A stretch of DNA of 64,000 nt from positions 1 through 64,000 of the forward strand of contig JAHPYY010000209.1 in the NCBI GenBank assembly GCA_019058515.1, in the 5' to 3' direction. Positions within the stretch are counted from its first letter, which is position 1; every line of letters begins with the position of its first letter. The notes below the pieces were generated by a model. The model saw only the letters and a list, made by a program, of their open reading frames with translations. It made no database searches and was not told the origin of the DNA. This document shows, piece after piece, positions 9,238-18,319 of this stretch. The position numbers were made by a program, and so were the translations under genes. Source of the DNA: Promethearchaeota archaeon. GTDB taxonomy: Archaea; Asgardarchaeota; Lokiarchaeia; Sigynarchaeales; SOKP01.

Positions 9238-10263
9238 TTAATGTTTATACTTGCTCAATAAGTCATCAGGAGTAAATACGCCATGCTCAGTAATAATACC
9301 CGTTACCAAGTGAAACGGAGTTATATCAAACGCGTAATTCAAACACTCGACACCTTCTGGTACTATCTTTAACTGTCCTAACACATGAGAAACCTCCGTA
9401 CTATCTCTCTGTTCAATAGTAACATCGTCGATGGTATCTCTAAGAGAGAGAGTGGAAGTTGGCGCTACTACATAAAACGGTATCTTGTTTTCTTTAGCTG
9501 CTAAAGCTACTAAGTAAGTTCCAATTTTATTAAAAACTGCGTCAGAAGTTACTCTGTCTGTTCCTACGAAAACTTTATTGATTTTACCTAACATCATCAT
9601 TAAACCTGATGAAGTATCAGAAATGACCTTAACAGGTATTTTATCGTAATGAAGTTCGTACGCTGTCAATCTCGCTCCTTGTAATCTAGGTCTAGTCTCA
9701 TCAGCGATTACAGAAATTTTTTTTCCTTGATCTATTGCGCTTCTTATTGGAGCTAAAGCTGTTCCATATTGAACTGTTGCTAAGGATCCTGCGTTACAAT
9801 GCGTTAAAATTGTATCTCCATCCTCTATTAATTTTGCGCCGTGTTTTCCCATGTTCTTATTTACATCGATATCTTCTTGAGCCATCTTTTTCGCTTCAGA
9901 AACTACTAATTCGGTTATCTCTTGAGGAGATACTTTTTGAGACTCTATTAAATTCCATATCCTATTTACTGCCCAAAATAGATTTGACGCCGTAGGTCTT
10001 GTACTTCTAATAACATCCGCAGCTTCTTGCATTTTTTCAAGAAACTCGACTTTTTCAAGATTCTTAAATTCTAGCGTAGCTAATGCCATCCCCATAGCTG
10101 CTGCGACTCCGATCGCGGGTGCTCCGCGGATATTCATTACTTTAATAGAGTTAGCAACTTCTCGATAATCAGAAAACTCTAAAAAGATTAATTCATGAGG
10201 GAGGACTGTTTGATCTATCATTTTGACTTTGTTATCAGCAGTCCATTCAATAGAAGGAATCAT
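9238..10263 (-). CDS. mtnA: S-methyl-5-thioribose-1-phosphate isomerase
   Basis: 341 residues of the MtnA/eIF2B-alpha-like isomerase family. Converts methylthioribose-1-phosphate to methylthioribulose-1-phosphate in methionine salvage. The catalytic Cys is C156 in THCNAGSLAT and the catalytic Asp is D236 in VGTDRV; MNIRGAPAIGVAAA and RPTASNLFWAVNR are family hallmarks. The related archaeal ribose-1,5-bisphosphate isomerase is an alternative, but the RPTASNL block and length favour MtnA. It is a single gene here with no other salvage genes beside it. Confidence 0.87.
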   Translation of the reverse strand: MIPSIEWTADNKVKMIDQTVLPHELIFLEFSDYREVANSIKVMNIRGAPAIGVAAAMGMALATLEFKNLEKVEFLEKMQEAADVIRSTRPTASNLFWAVNRIWNLIESQKVSPQEITELVVSEAKKMAQEDIDVNKNMGKHGAKLIEDGDTILTHCNAGSLATVQYGTALAPIRSAIDQGKKISVIADETRPRLQGARLTAYELHYDKIPVKVISDTSSGLMMMLGKINKVFVGTDRVTSDAVFNKIGTYLVALAAKENKIPFYVVAPTSTLSLRDTIDDVTIEQRDSTEVSHVLGQLKIVPEGVECLNYAFDITPFHLVTGIITEHGVFTPDDLLSKYKH

Positions 10264-10365
10264 AGGTGAAGAAAAATTTGAACACTTTAAACCTTGATGG
10301 TAACATTCTTTAAATCTAAATCGTAATTTACTTAATTTCAGAATTCCTATAAATCAGAATTAGCA

Positions 10366-12765
10366 ATGAGCGATTATATTTTAAAACGAGAACTCACACG
10401 AGTTATTGTTAGAGAAAGAGACAACTATTTAGAAGAAATAATTCAAGCCAAGGTAGATGGAACTTGGATTTCCTGCTTGAAAAACATTAATAATCTAAGC
10501 ACTTTGGTTTTAGAGACAAAATTGAAACGGTTTTCGAAAAAATACTACTATAAAAAGCGAACAAAAAAAAAGCTATACTTTATGTTAACAGACGATGATT
10601 TTGACCTAAATTTAGATTATTGTTTGGAAGAAGATAATATTCTACATACGAGGTACAAATTTTTTAATAGAAGAGAGTTAGAGTTATCAAAAATCGCCAT
10701 CAGATACCAAATACTTCTGGGAAAGAATCCTGATTTCACATGGACTCCTCATTTAAGACCTGAGGAAGGTTTGGTGATTGGAGATCATGTATATCGTTCT
10801 CCTGCATTGATTTACAGTAAAGATAAGATAACTATCGTATTTATTCCCGACTTAAAGACTCTCGGACAAAACCGTCCGTTTCAAAACTTTTTGGATTACA
10901 ATTTAAATAATAAGGATCCTAATTCGAATCCAGAAATGTCGTATGGATATGGAAAATACAAACCTTATAAACACACCTTCTTTAAACATAATCCTATTCG
11001 CTCGCTTCACATCAAAGAAAACAGTGATCTAACATTAAGGTTTTACATAATTCTATTCATTAATCGAGATGTATCGGATGTGCTTAAATGGGTTAATCGA
11101 TTTTTCTGGGAGAAATACGGAAGGAAACATTTTTATGGTTCTATTGAACCTCAAATCATTCCATTCGAAGATAACGTTAAAGAAGGATACGCAGCAATTT
11201 TCAAAAGACACCAATTATGGGGCGATTTTCAAATTAACGATTCTGATTGCGGAGGAATTTTTCAAAGAACCTGGACAGGAGGAAAAAAAACACCGATTAA
11301 ATACATTAAGCAAGAGGAACTTTCAAATTTTAAAACGCAAAACTTGTCAGCTCAAAGGATAGCTGAAATATGGAACAATGCATGGTACTTAAACATTCGG
11401 ACGGCTTATGGATTAAAGTATTATGGAAATCTTTGGAATGATACAATTTTATTAGAAAAAGCAAGTAGGATAATTAATACAGCTCTTAACCTTCCAAGAC
11501 AGCGAGGATTATTTCCAAGCGTTATACTTCCATCTGAATGCAATTCTCCGCAGGTGAATTATATAAATGGTGTAAAGGCTTTTTTTTACAGCTCCCGATA
11601 TAACCTCGTCGATATAAGTTTGGCAATGTTTTGGTTGTTGAAATATTCTCAAGACTTTAGTGAATATCGAAAAAAAATAATTGATCTGAGTAAAGAGCTA
11701 ATACTATTAATGAAGGAGATCCAGTCCACAAACGGAGAATTGCCCACTTTAATATATTTTGAAGAAATTGCTCCTGACACACCAATAATCGATAAGGACA
11801 TGACAAACACTGCAAATTCTGGCGCTCCCTTAATGTTTTTATTAGAATATTATAATTGTACCAAGGATGAGGGCGTTTTAAAGATATGTGAAAAATTGGT
11901 AAATTATTTGGAACTTGAGATTGTTTCTACTAATAAGTGGATTGATTTCGAAGCGCTTTACTCATGTACGCATCCTCTCTTCGCTCAATACGATAATTAC
12001 ACTGAAAATAATGTTATAAATAACTTAAGTATCTATTGGTGCGCAGAAAGCTATAAGGAATTATATAAAATAACAAATAACAACATTTACCTTGACATTG
12101 GTGAGAGAATTTTATCAATTTTATCGCTTTTTCAACAGGTATGGGATATGCCTTACATTAGCATAAACACCTTTGGGGGGTTTGGGTGCCAAAATATCGA
12201 TGCTGAATTGAATGATGCTAGACAGGCGTTATTTGTGAGAACTTACTTGGATTACTACATGATAACTGGGAATTGGGAATATTTTGAAAGAGGCATCGCA
12301 GCATTAAGGGCAAGTTGGGTTCTACAACTGATTGAAGAAAATTTGACCATTAGCCCCGGAAATTTTAGAAAAATAGACACTTACGACGGAATTGATGAGG
12401 GCTGTGTTTTAGAAAATTACGGACACCCAGGAAAAGATAAACAAACTCCTGGGCTAATTATGTTTGACTGGGGTGTTGGTACAGCGTCGACTATTACAGC
12501 TTATGTACACAAACATTTTGGAGATTTATATATTGATATAAAAAACGAGTTTGTGTTTGGAATCAACGGCGTACTTATAAAGAAATTTGATTTTAAACAA
12601 GGGATAGTCAAGATTGAGTGTGAAATACTCCAAAGATTAAACAAGGTAAAGATAAAGGGAATAATGAATAGGATAGATACATTAGAAATTGTAATCAATG
12701 AAAAATCAATAGGTTTCTTTGCAAAAGAAGATCTTGGGAGAGGATTTTTTTACTCAACTGATTGA
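10366..12765 (+). CDS. Large protein resembling six-hairpin glycosidases
   Basis: 799 residues, cytosolic (no signal peptide or membrane helix). The second half, about residues 330-700, shows repeated helical hairpins with motifs such as NTANSGAPLMFLLEYY and ARQALFVRTYLDYY, which suggests an (alpha/alpha)6 barrel as in several glycoside hydrolase families. The first third is rich in beta strands, like the N-terminal domain of such enzymes. I cannot assign a substrate or catalytic acid. Divergent from mtnA with about 100 bases between the starts. Confidence 0.5.
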   Translation: MSDYILKRELTRVIVRERDNYLEEIIQAKVDGTWISCLKNINNLSTLVLETKLKRFSKKYYYKKRTKKKLYFMLTDDDFDLNLDYCLEEDNILHTRYKFFNRRELELSKIAIRYQILLGKNPDFTWTPHLRPEEGLVIGDHVYRSPALIYSKDKITIVFIPDLKTLGQNRPFQNFLDYNLNNKDPNSNPEMSYGYGKYKPYKHTFFKHNPIRSLHIKENSDLTLRFYIILFINRDVSDVLKWVNRFFWEKYGRKHFYGSIEPQIIPFEDNVKEGYAAIFKRHQLWGDFQINDSDCGGIFQRTWTGGKKTPIKYIKQEELSNFKTQNLSAQRIAEIWNNAWYLNIRTAYGLKYYGNLWNDTILLEKASRIINTALNLPRQRGLFPSVILPSECNSPQVNYINGVKAFFYSSRYNLVDISLAMFWLLKYSQDFSEYRKKIIDLSKELILLMKEIQSTNGELPTLIYFEEIAPDTPIIDKDMTNTANSGAPLMFLLEYYNCTKDEGVLKICEKLVNYLELEIVSTNKWIDFEALYSCTHPLFAQYDNYTENNVINNLSIYWCAESYKELYKITNNNIYLDIGERILSILSLFQQVWDMPYISINTFGGFGCQNIDAELNDARQALFVRTYLDYYMITGNWEYFERGIAALRASWVLQLIEENLTISPGNFRKIDTYDGIDEGCVLENYGHPGKDKQTPGLIMFDWGVGTASTITAYVHKHFGDLYIDIKNEFVFGINGVLIKKFDFKQGIVKIECEILQRLNKVKIKGIMNRIDTLEIVINEKSIGFFAKEDLGRGFFYSTD

Positions 12766-12856
12766 TTATGAATCATGAGTTCAAATCGATTAATGTGGCA
12801 AGGAGGATTTTGCACTCCCTTGTTACCAGATCGAAATCGATTTTGTCAATTGATAA

Positions 12857-13000
12857 TTAAGACTTTGGAAGATCTTTAGGATCTAACGCAATTAAAATGT
12901 AATCATATCTCCCAGTCATAGTCCATGCGGATAATCCTGTAATAAATCGCTTTCTGTATTGCTTCACCAGATAAAGCGGGTTAAATCCTTTAAATAACAC
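12857..13000 (-). pseudogene. Fragment resembling a GYD-type protein, behind the Rid gene
   Basis: A 47-codon minus-strand frame begins with a GTG that overlaps the end of the Rid gene and contains SAWTMTGRYDYILIALDP. This resembles the core of GYD proteins; compare YYTMGRYDFVAITESP of the gene at 51160. The usual N-terminal half and last 35-40 residues are missing, so it looks like a leftover of a broken gene. It could instead be a short functional ORF translated after the Rid gene. Confidence 0.35.
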
Positions 13001-13373
13001 AATCTGCTTCCACTTCTACAAGCCAATCTGATTCAATAAAGCGGCTTACCTCAACAAATGTAGTTGCAGGTTTTATGTTTGAAAATACTTCACCGTGAGC
13101 CTTAGCAGCGTCCTTCCACTTAGAAATATCAGTGAGTAATATCCTTGTTCTTATAACATTGGATAATTTCCCTCCAGCTGATTCAATAGCTTGTTGTATT
13201 ATTTCCAAACAATATTTAGTTTGCTTATACATATCGCTTGGATAAACTGTAGAACCATCAGCCGCTATAGGGGCAGTACCTGAGATAGAAATTATGTTAT
13301 CAAGTCTAACGGCTCTTGAAAATCCAATTTGGTCTTCAAAAGGAGAACCAGACAAAATATTCTGTCGTGACAT
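12990..13373 (-). CDS. RidA/YjgF-family protein lacking the usual catalytic arginine
   Basis: 127 residues, the normal Rid length, with ISISGTAPI near the start and IRTRILLTD in the middle. Rid enzymes hydrolyse reactive enamine/imine intermediates from amino acid breakdown. In classical RidA a catalytic Arg sits in the PAR..VEV motif; here it reads PATTFVEV with Thr at residue 104. The protein therefore belongs to a non-RidA branch, perhaps with another activity. A GYD-like fragment follows it directly. Confidence 0.8.
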   Translation of the reverse strand: MSRQNILSGSPFEDQIGFSRAVRLDNIISISGTAPIAADGSTVYPSDMYKQTKYCLEIIQQAIESAGGKLSNVIRTRILLTDISKWKDAAKAHGEVFSNIKPATTFVEVSRFIESDWLVEVEADCVI

Positions 13374-13430
13374 AATAGAATTATAACTAAATTATTAAAA
13401 AGAATTTAGATAAAACTATTTTAATTAGAT

Positions 13431-14063
13431 TTAAAATAATTTGATATCGTGAAACGCCACTAAATAAAGTGTAATTAAAATACTTGCTATAATGAAAAAT
13501 ATCGCGTTCACGAACCATAGAAGCGTCGAAATAAGATAGAATAGTGACCTAATTGCAATCATCCAATGGTTTTTTGCTGATAAGAAGGATTTTCTGGTGA
13601 TTTCAATACCCTTATATTCTCCCATCGTGTAGTTTTGGGGATTTCCACTAATAAGGAGTGATAATCGGGTAATAGAGCGAATTGAAAGCGTGAAGTTAAA
13701 AATAATGAACACGATCACGACTATATTTACAGTGATTTGCATTAAGCCAACAGTAATAATGGTATTACCAAAAAACGGTTCGTTACTAAATAATCCACTG
13801 CTATAGAATCCAACTAAAATCCCAAGTAATATAAAAAACGCGCTTATAAAAGTAGAATTACCCATCATAAAATTTCTAAGAGCATGAAGAGGATAAAGGA
13901 GATTTTCGCCTTTTAATCGGTTTTCAACCCAATCATAATAGATTTCTCTTAGGAGATTTTGTTTTGTTGGAATTTTTCGCCTAAAACTGATGGAAATAAT
14001 TATTACATAAAAAGCCACAGAAGTAGTAAATACAATAAAAGAGGTTTCATCAATAATCGTCAT
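13431..14063 (-). CDS. Four-helix membrane protein, DUF599-like
   Basis: 210 residues with hydrophobic segments at about 7-27, 72-92, 103-125 and 170-205. The cytoplasmic stretch YDWVENRL..LHALRNFMMGNSTF resembles the conserved Arg/Trp/Asn pattern of DUF599 membrane proteins. No enzymatic motif. It is 57 bases upstream of the Rid gene on the same strand and may be cotranscribed. Function unknown. Confidence 0.5.
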   Translation of the reverse strand: MTIIDETSFIVFTTSVAFYVIIISISFRRKIPTKQNLLREIYYDWVENRLKGENLLYPLHALRNFMMGNSTFISAFFILLGILVGFYSSGLFSNEPFFGNTIITVGLMQITVNIVVIVFIIFNFTLSIRSITRLSLLISGNPQNYTMGEYKGIEITRKSFLSAKNHWMIAIRSLFYLISTLLWFVNAIFFIIASILITLYLVAFHDIKLF

Positions 14064-14153
14064 ATTTAGGTTTCACTCATTTTCAAATACAAGTATTATA
14101 TTTTTTTAACAGAAATAATATTAAAAAAATATGGAATATATAAAATCCCAATT

Positions 14154-15524
14154 TTACTTCTTGACCGGATACCCCGCTTTATTCCACGCTTTCATGCTAC
14201 CTAAAACGCTATAAACTTCAATAAAACCGTGTTTGCGAAGTAAGCTAGCGGCCATGCTGGCTCTAGTCCCATTGCCGCATAATGTACATATCGGTTTATC
14301 TTTTGGTAATTTATCTAGATTTTTCTCCAAATCTCCTAAATGGATGTGAATAGAATCTTCTATGTATCCTTTTTTTAACTCGTTTTTGTCTCGGACATCT
14401 AAAACAACTACCTCTTCTCCTTTATCTATGATTTCTTTCAAGTCCCTAGCTGTGTAAAGAGGTATGCTTCCAGTGGGAAGTCCTGCGCTATACCATGCTA
14501 CAATCCCTCCGACGAGATATCCTTTTATTCGATCGTATCCCATTCTTAAGAAGTAGGTATCAGCAAGTTCCAACGATTCGTAGTCGCTAACAATCAGTAA
14601 AATATCTTTGTCGTATGGTAGCACTAATCCCGCAAAGGCAGGAATCCCTTCTAGTAAAATATTATAGGAACCCTTGATAAAGGCACCTCCAAAAGGAGCA
14701 GGATCTCGAGTATCTACAACAAGAGCCCCGTCTTCGATTTCTTTTTGAAATTCCATAGGTAGCATTGGTTTGGGTTTAGATCGCGTTTTTAATAGAGGCG
14801 GTCCTTCTACATTGTATTTCTCCATGAGTTTAAAGTAGGGAGAATAAAACTGGTATTCATTCACTTTATATTTTACAAACGTATCCCGCTCTCTCAATTG
14901 TAATACCGGATTTTGTAAACGCTCCAATCCTAATGTACTGATCTCTCGAGAGCTAATCGAAGCCCCACAAACGGAACCTGAACCATGAGCTGGGCATAAA
15001 ATAACTTGGTCACCTAAAGGCAATAATTTCTCAAAAATAGAGGAGTAGAGATTTGAAGAGTATAACTCGTATTTGTCAGGACCACCGAAATCCGTACGCC
15101 CTACATCTCCTACAAAAAGCGCGTCTCCCGTGAAAACCATAACGGGATTTTCTCCCGACTCGAGATCATATAGCACATACGACATACAATATTCGGTATG
15201 ACCCGGAGTATGTAGTGCTTTAACTTTCAATGTTCCAATAGTGAATTCTTGATCATCTTCAACAACATTCCCAAACTTATAGTCTAATCCGGAACCGTGA
15301 TAAATTTGGGCGTTCCCGTCTTGAGCTAATTCAACAGAACCTATTAAGTAATCTTCGTTTCTGTGCGTTTCGAAAATGTATTTAATAGTAGCGTCTGATT
15401 TATACGCTAATTCAATGTAAACATCGCAATCTCTTCTTGGATCCACAACAAACGCTTCGTTTTCTGACGCAACGAAGTAAGAAAGGTGGGCTAACCCTTC
15501 TGATTTAATCCTTTCAAAAATCAT
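14154..15524 (-). CDS. Persulfide dioxygenase-like metallo-hydrolase fused to two rhodanese domains
   Basis: 456 residues. Residues 1-230 are a metallo-beta-lactamase fold with THRNEDYL (from residue 53), TPGHTEY and TGDALFVGDVGRTDF, the pattern of ETHE1/CstB-like persulfide dioxygenases rather than glyoxalase II. Two rhodanese domains follow. The first (about 255-355) has no Cys in its active loop (IVSDYES) and is probably structural. The second ends with CTLCGNGTRAS and keeps the active Cys. The expected role is sulfur or persulfide handling in the cytosol. Oxygen use in an anaerobe is doubtful, so the true reaction is open. Confidence 0.85.
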   Translation of the reverse strand: MIFERIKSEGLAHLSYFVASENEAFVVDPRRDCDVYIELAYKSDATIKYIFETHRNEDYLIGSVELAQDGNAQIYHGSGLDYKFGNVVEDDQEFTIGTLKVKALHTPGHTEYCMSYVLYDLESGENPVMVFTGDALFVGDVGRTDFGGPDKYELYSSNLYSSIFEKLLPLGDQVILCPAHGSGSVCGASISSREISTLGLERLQNPVLQLRERDTFVKYKVNEYQFYSPYFKLMEKYNVEGPPLLKTRSKPKPMLPMEFQKEIEDGALVVDTRDPAPFGGAFIKGSYNILLEGIPAFAGLVLPYDKDILLIVSDYESLELADTYFLRMGYDRIKGYLVGGIVAWYSAGLPTGSIPLYTARDLKEIIDKGEEVVVLDVRDKNELKKGYIEDSIHIHLGDLEKNLDKLPKDKPICTLCGNGTRASMAASLLRKHGFIEVYSVLGSMKAWNKAGYPVKK

Positions 15525-15694
15525 TTTATCTCACCTTAGATATAAAGAGTTTTATTCCTTATAATATTTCAAAGGTATGCTAATAAGTTATAACATTATG
15601 GAAATCTTTCATAAACCAAATTATTAATATCTTTGTTGTAATTTAGTAAGTATACTCCCATTATTTGTTAGTTACTTTCATTTCCTCATCCTCG

Positions 15695-16561
15695 ATGAAT
15701 TTAATAAAATCTCCTATTATCTCTTGCTCAAGAAGGACGGATATTCCCGCGTTTTTGATGGATTGGGTTATAGAGAGAATTCGAGAAGGGTATGCGGATG
15801 TAGTCAATCCCTTTAACAAAACTCAAGTCTCTCGGGTTTCTCTAAAACCTGAGGATGTGAAATGTTTTGTGTGGTGGTCCAAGAATTTTAAGGTATGGAT
15901 TGATAAGTACCAAGAAAACAAAAAGCTTCTTAAGAGTTTCAAGGGTCACATATTTCAATTCACGATTAATTCCCCCTCTGAACTTGAGAATAACATCAAA
16001 ATATCGTTAGAGGATAGATTTAAGCAGGTTGATTGGCTAGTTAAAGAGTTTGGCCTCTTAGCTATGAACTATCGCTTTGATCCAATTATTCTGTATAAAA
16101 ATAAGGGTTCAGATCAAGTAAAAAGCAACTTGAGTAAATTTGAATATATAATTGAGCAGATTTCGTCATTGGGATTGAAGGAAATGACATTTTCGTTTGC
16201 CACATTATATTTCAAAGTTCAAAAACGCATGGGTAAACGAGGTCGAATTCCAATTGACATCTCTTTTGAAAAGAAAAAGCAAATACTTAATCATATTTTG
16301 AATATATGTAAAGAAAATGATATTCAATTATTCGCTTGTTGCCAACCTGATTTACTCGAGATAAAAGGAATTAAGCAAGCTCATTGCATCGATGCGAATA
16401 AGATTGAAAAAATAGTTGGAGAACCTATCCCTAAGAAACGAGACAAGGGTCAAAGAGAATCATGCGGTTGCTACAAATCAAAAGATATCGGAGGTTACGA
16501 TGGAATTTTCAGATGTAAGCACAATTGCGATTATTGCTACGCTTCTCCCGCCAAGTACTAA
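15695..16561 (+). CDS. DUF1848 Fe-S protein, radical SAM-related
   Basis: 288 residues from the ATG at 15695, chosen over an upstream TTG at 15665 because the family begins close to SRRTDIPAF. It contains that N-terminal motif, a YRFDPI motif, and a C-terminal cluster CGCYKSKDIGGYDGIFRC followed by CDYCYA, matching DUF1848 proteins, which are thought to bind an Fe-S cluster through C-terminal cysteines. Function unknown. It converges on the next gene with no gap. Confidence 0.8.
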   Translation: MNLIKSPIISCSRRTDIPAFLMDWVIERIREGYADVVNPFNKTQVSRVSLKPEDVKCFVWWSKNFKVWIDKYQENKKLLKSFKGHIFQFTINSPSELENNIKISLEDRFKQVDWLVKEFGLLAMNYRFDPIILYKNKGSDQVKSNLSKFEYIIEQISSLGLKEMTFSFATLYFKVQKRMGKRGRIPIDISFEKKKQILNHILNICKENDIQLFACCQPDLLEIKGIKQAHCIDANKIEKIVGEPIPKKRDKGQRESCGCYKSKDIGGYDGIFRCKHNCDYCYASPAKY

Positions 16562-18133
16562 TTAGTATATAAATTGTTTGTAGTCTTTTTTTGATTTACA
16601 ATTCAAGATGCAACCCGGATCCGAAGCTGTATAATTTCCCTTATGTATAAATACTTTTGCTCTACATCCGCCGCAGATTGTCTTATAAAAGCAGTTTCCA
16701 CACGACTTCTCGAATTGTAATTTTCGGTATGTGTTCAAAACGGGGCTATATCTCCAAATATCCCTAATGTGATTTTTTCTCACATTTCCTATTACTGCAG
16801 GGTTAAGGGGACATGGAGTAACCTCACCGTTAGGCTTGATGTGATTTATATAGATACCAGGTTCACAACCTGTTATAAAGGGTCCAAATGGAGTTTGTTC
16901 GTTAAATACCCCTTTGGATAAACGATTAGAAAAGTTAAAGAACTTTAATGCTTCTCTAGGGAAAATACCTTTAAACATTGGGATGACTTGAACATTTCGA
17001 AACCGTTGCGCAACTATACGAGAAAATATGGGATTCTTATACGATAAAGACATAGGATAGTTGTCATCAATTAGCTTTTTCCAAACATCGCATACCAGTG
17101 TGGCAAAATACTCCATTTCCAACGGATTGAGTACGGCTTTCTTTAAATTATCGGCATGATCGCAAGGAACAAAATCAAGGACTTCGAACTTTTGAATACC
17201 AAGCGATTTGGCGAGTTCCACGACATCTAAAAACTGATGGACATTTAACTTAGTGACTACCACATCTAAACTTACATACAATCCAGCGTTGATACAATTT
17301 CTAATCCCTCGTGTAGCCTTTCTAAACATACCTAAACCTCGAATATCATCGTGAACATCTTCTAATCCATCGATACTTATCTGGATCATCCCAAGTCCAG
17401 ATTTTTTTAACTTTATAGCGATTTCTGAAGTTATTAGTGTACCATTTGACGCAAGCGCCGTATTCATATGCCTGCTTGAAGCGTACCTGATTATATCGAA
17501 AATATCCTTTCTAAGCAGCGCTTCTCCGCCAGAAAATCCCAGTACGAAATTTTTGGCTTCATATAATTGGTCAATTACGCTGCAAACCTCAGAATAGCTC
17601 ATTTCACTCACTTGGCTTGCAGGATCTATGTAACAATGCTTACATCTTAGATTACACATGTGCGTAAGTGAGAAAATAGTAATAATTGGCCCACCAGGTG
17701 GTTGTGGGACATTTAAGCCAAATAGACCAATTCCTTCCATATAAGATAATACTAGCTTTCTTAAGGAAGGACTTTCCTTGAAAATTGTTCTGAAGGAATT
17801 TTTCTCCATTTTTAACGTACTTTCAACGAGGTTCATAACGATAGAAACAAGCGAGTTGTAAAGTTTAACTTTCAACCCGCATTTTTTACACTTAAGTTTC
17901 CTTGTTATGTAATAATCTAACACAATCTCAGAATATGTTCTTTTACAGTAACTACATCTCTTTAAGAAGCCTTTAAATAACTTCCTGTATGGGAGCTTAT
18001 TTATCAAATTCCATAAAACTAATTGAAGCTTAGCGAAAGTATTATTTACTACCTTAATTTCTCTTTTGTAAAGGTTATTTAATAGATGTTGGTTAATTTC
18101 TGAGTTTTCGTTCCTTACGAGGCAGTATTCCAT
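16562..18133 (-). CDS. Radical SAM/SPASM enzyme with an N-terminal zinc-ribbon-like region
   Basis: 523 residues. A four-Cys ribbon (C60, C63, C82, C85) precedes the radical SAM domain, whose cluster motif CNLRCKHC uses C160, C164 and C167. The GGEALLRKD-type motif reads SGGEALLRKD. A C-terminal SPASM domain (GEVTPCPLNP, then CGNCFYKTICGGC) should bind auxiliary clusters. Such enzymes modify peptides, heme or cofactors. No peptide substrate gene is visible nearby, so the substrate is unknown. Confidence 0.85.
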   Translation of the reverse strand: MEYCLVRNENSEINQHLLNNLYKREIKVVNNTFAKLQLVLWNLINKLPYRKLFKGFLKRCSYCKRTYSEIVLDYYITRKLKCKKCGLKVKLYNSLVSIVMNLVESTLKMEKNSFRTIFKESPSLRKLVLSYMEGIGLFGLNVPQPPGGPIITIFSLTHMCNLRCKHCYIDPASQVSEMSYSEVCSVIDQLYEAKNFVLGFSGGEALLRKDIFDIIRYASSRHMNTALASNGTLITSEIAIKLKKSGLGMIQISIDGLEDVHDDIRGLGMFRKATRGIRNCINAGLYVSLDVVVTKLNVHQFLDVVELAKSLGIQKFEVLDFVPCDHADNLKKAVLNPLEMEYFATLVCDVWKKLIDDNYPMSLSYKNPIFSRIVAQRFRNVQVIPMFKGIFPREALKFFNFSNRLSKGVFNEQTPFGPFITGCEPGIYINHIKPNGEVTPCPLNPAVIGNVRKNHIRDIWRYSPVLNTYRKLQFEKSCGNCFYKTICGGCRAKVFIHKGNYTASDPGCILNCKSKKDYKQFIY

Positions 18134-18319
18134 GTAGAGACACCTTAAGTTACTTTAATATTAGTGATTCAAATTACTTTAAGAGACCAATCTTTACAAA
18201 ATTAAATTGGTTACGTTAATTAAGTGTTTTTACAGACATACTTGTGTAAAAAAACTTTATCTTTTCCGCAGTAAATTATATTTTAGAATTATAATTTCAG
18301 TTAAGAAAATAAGTTAAAC

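Noticed and set aside
12780..12850. tRNA-like stretch (AAGGAGGATTTTGCACTCCC then ATCGAAATC)
   Set aside because: The anticodon-arm stem pairs poorly whichever anticodon is chosen, the T loop is not of the GTTCRANNC type, and no acceptor stem closes it. Probably a hairpin between convergent genes.
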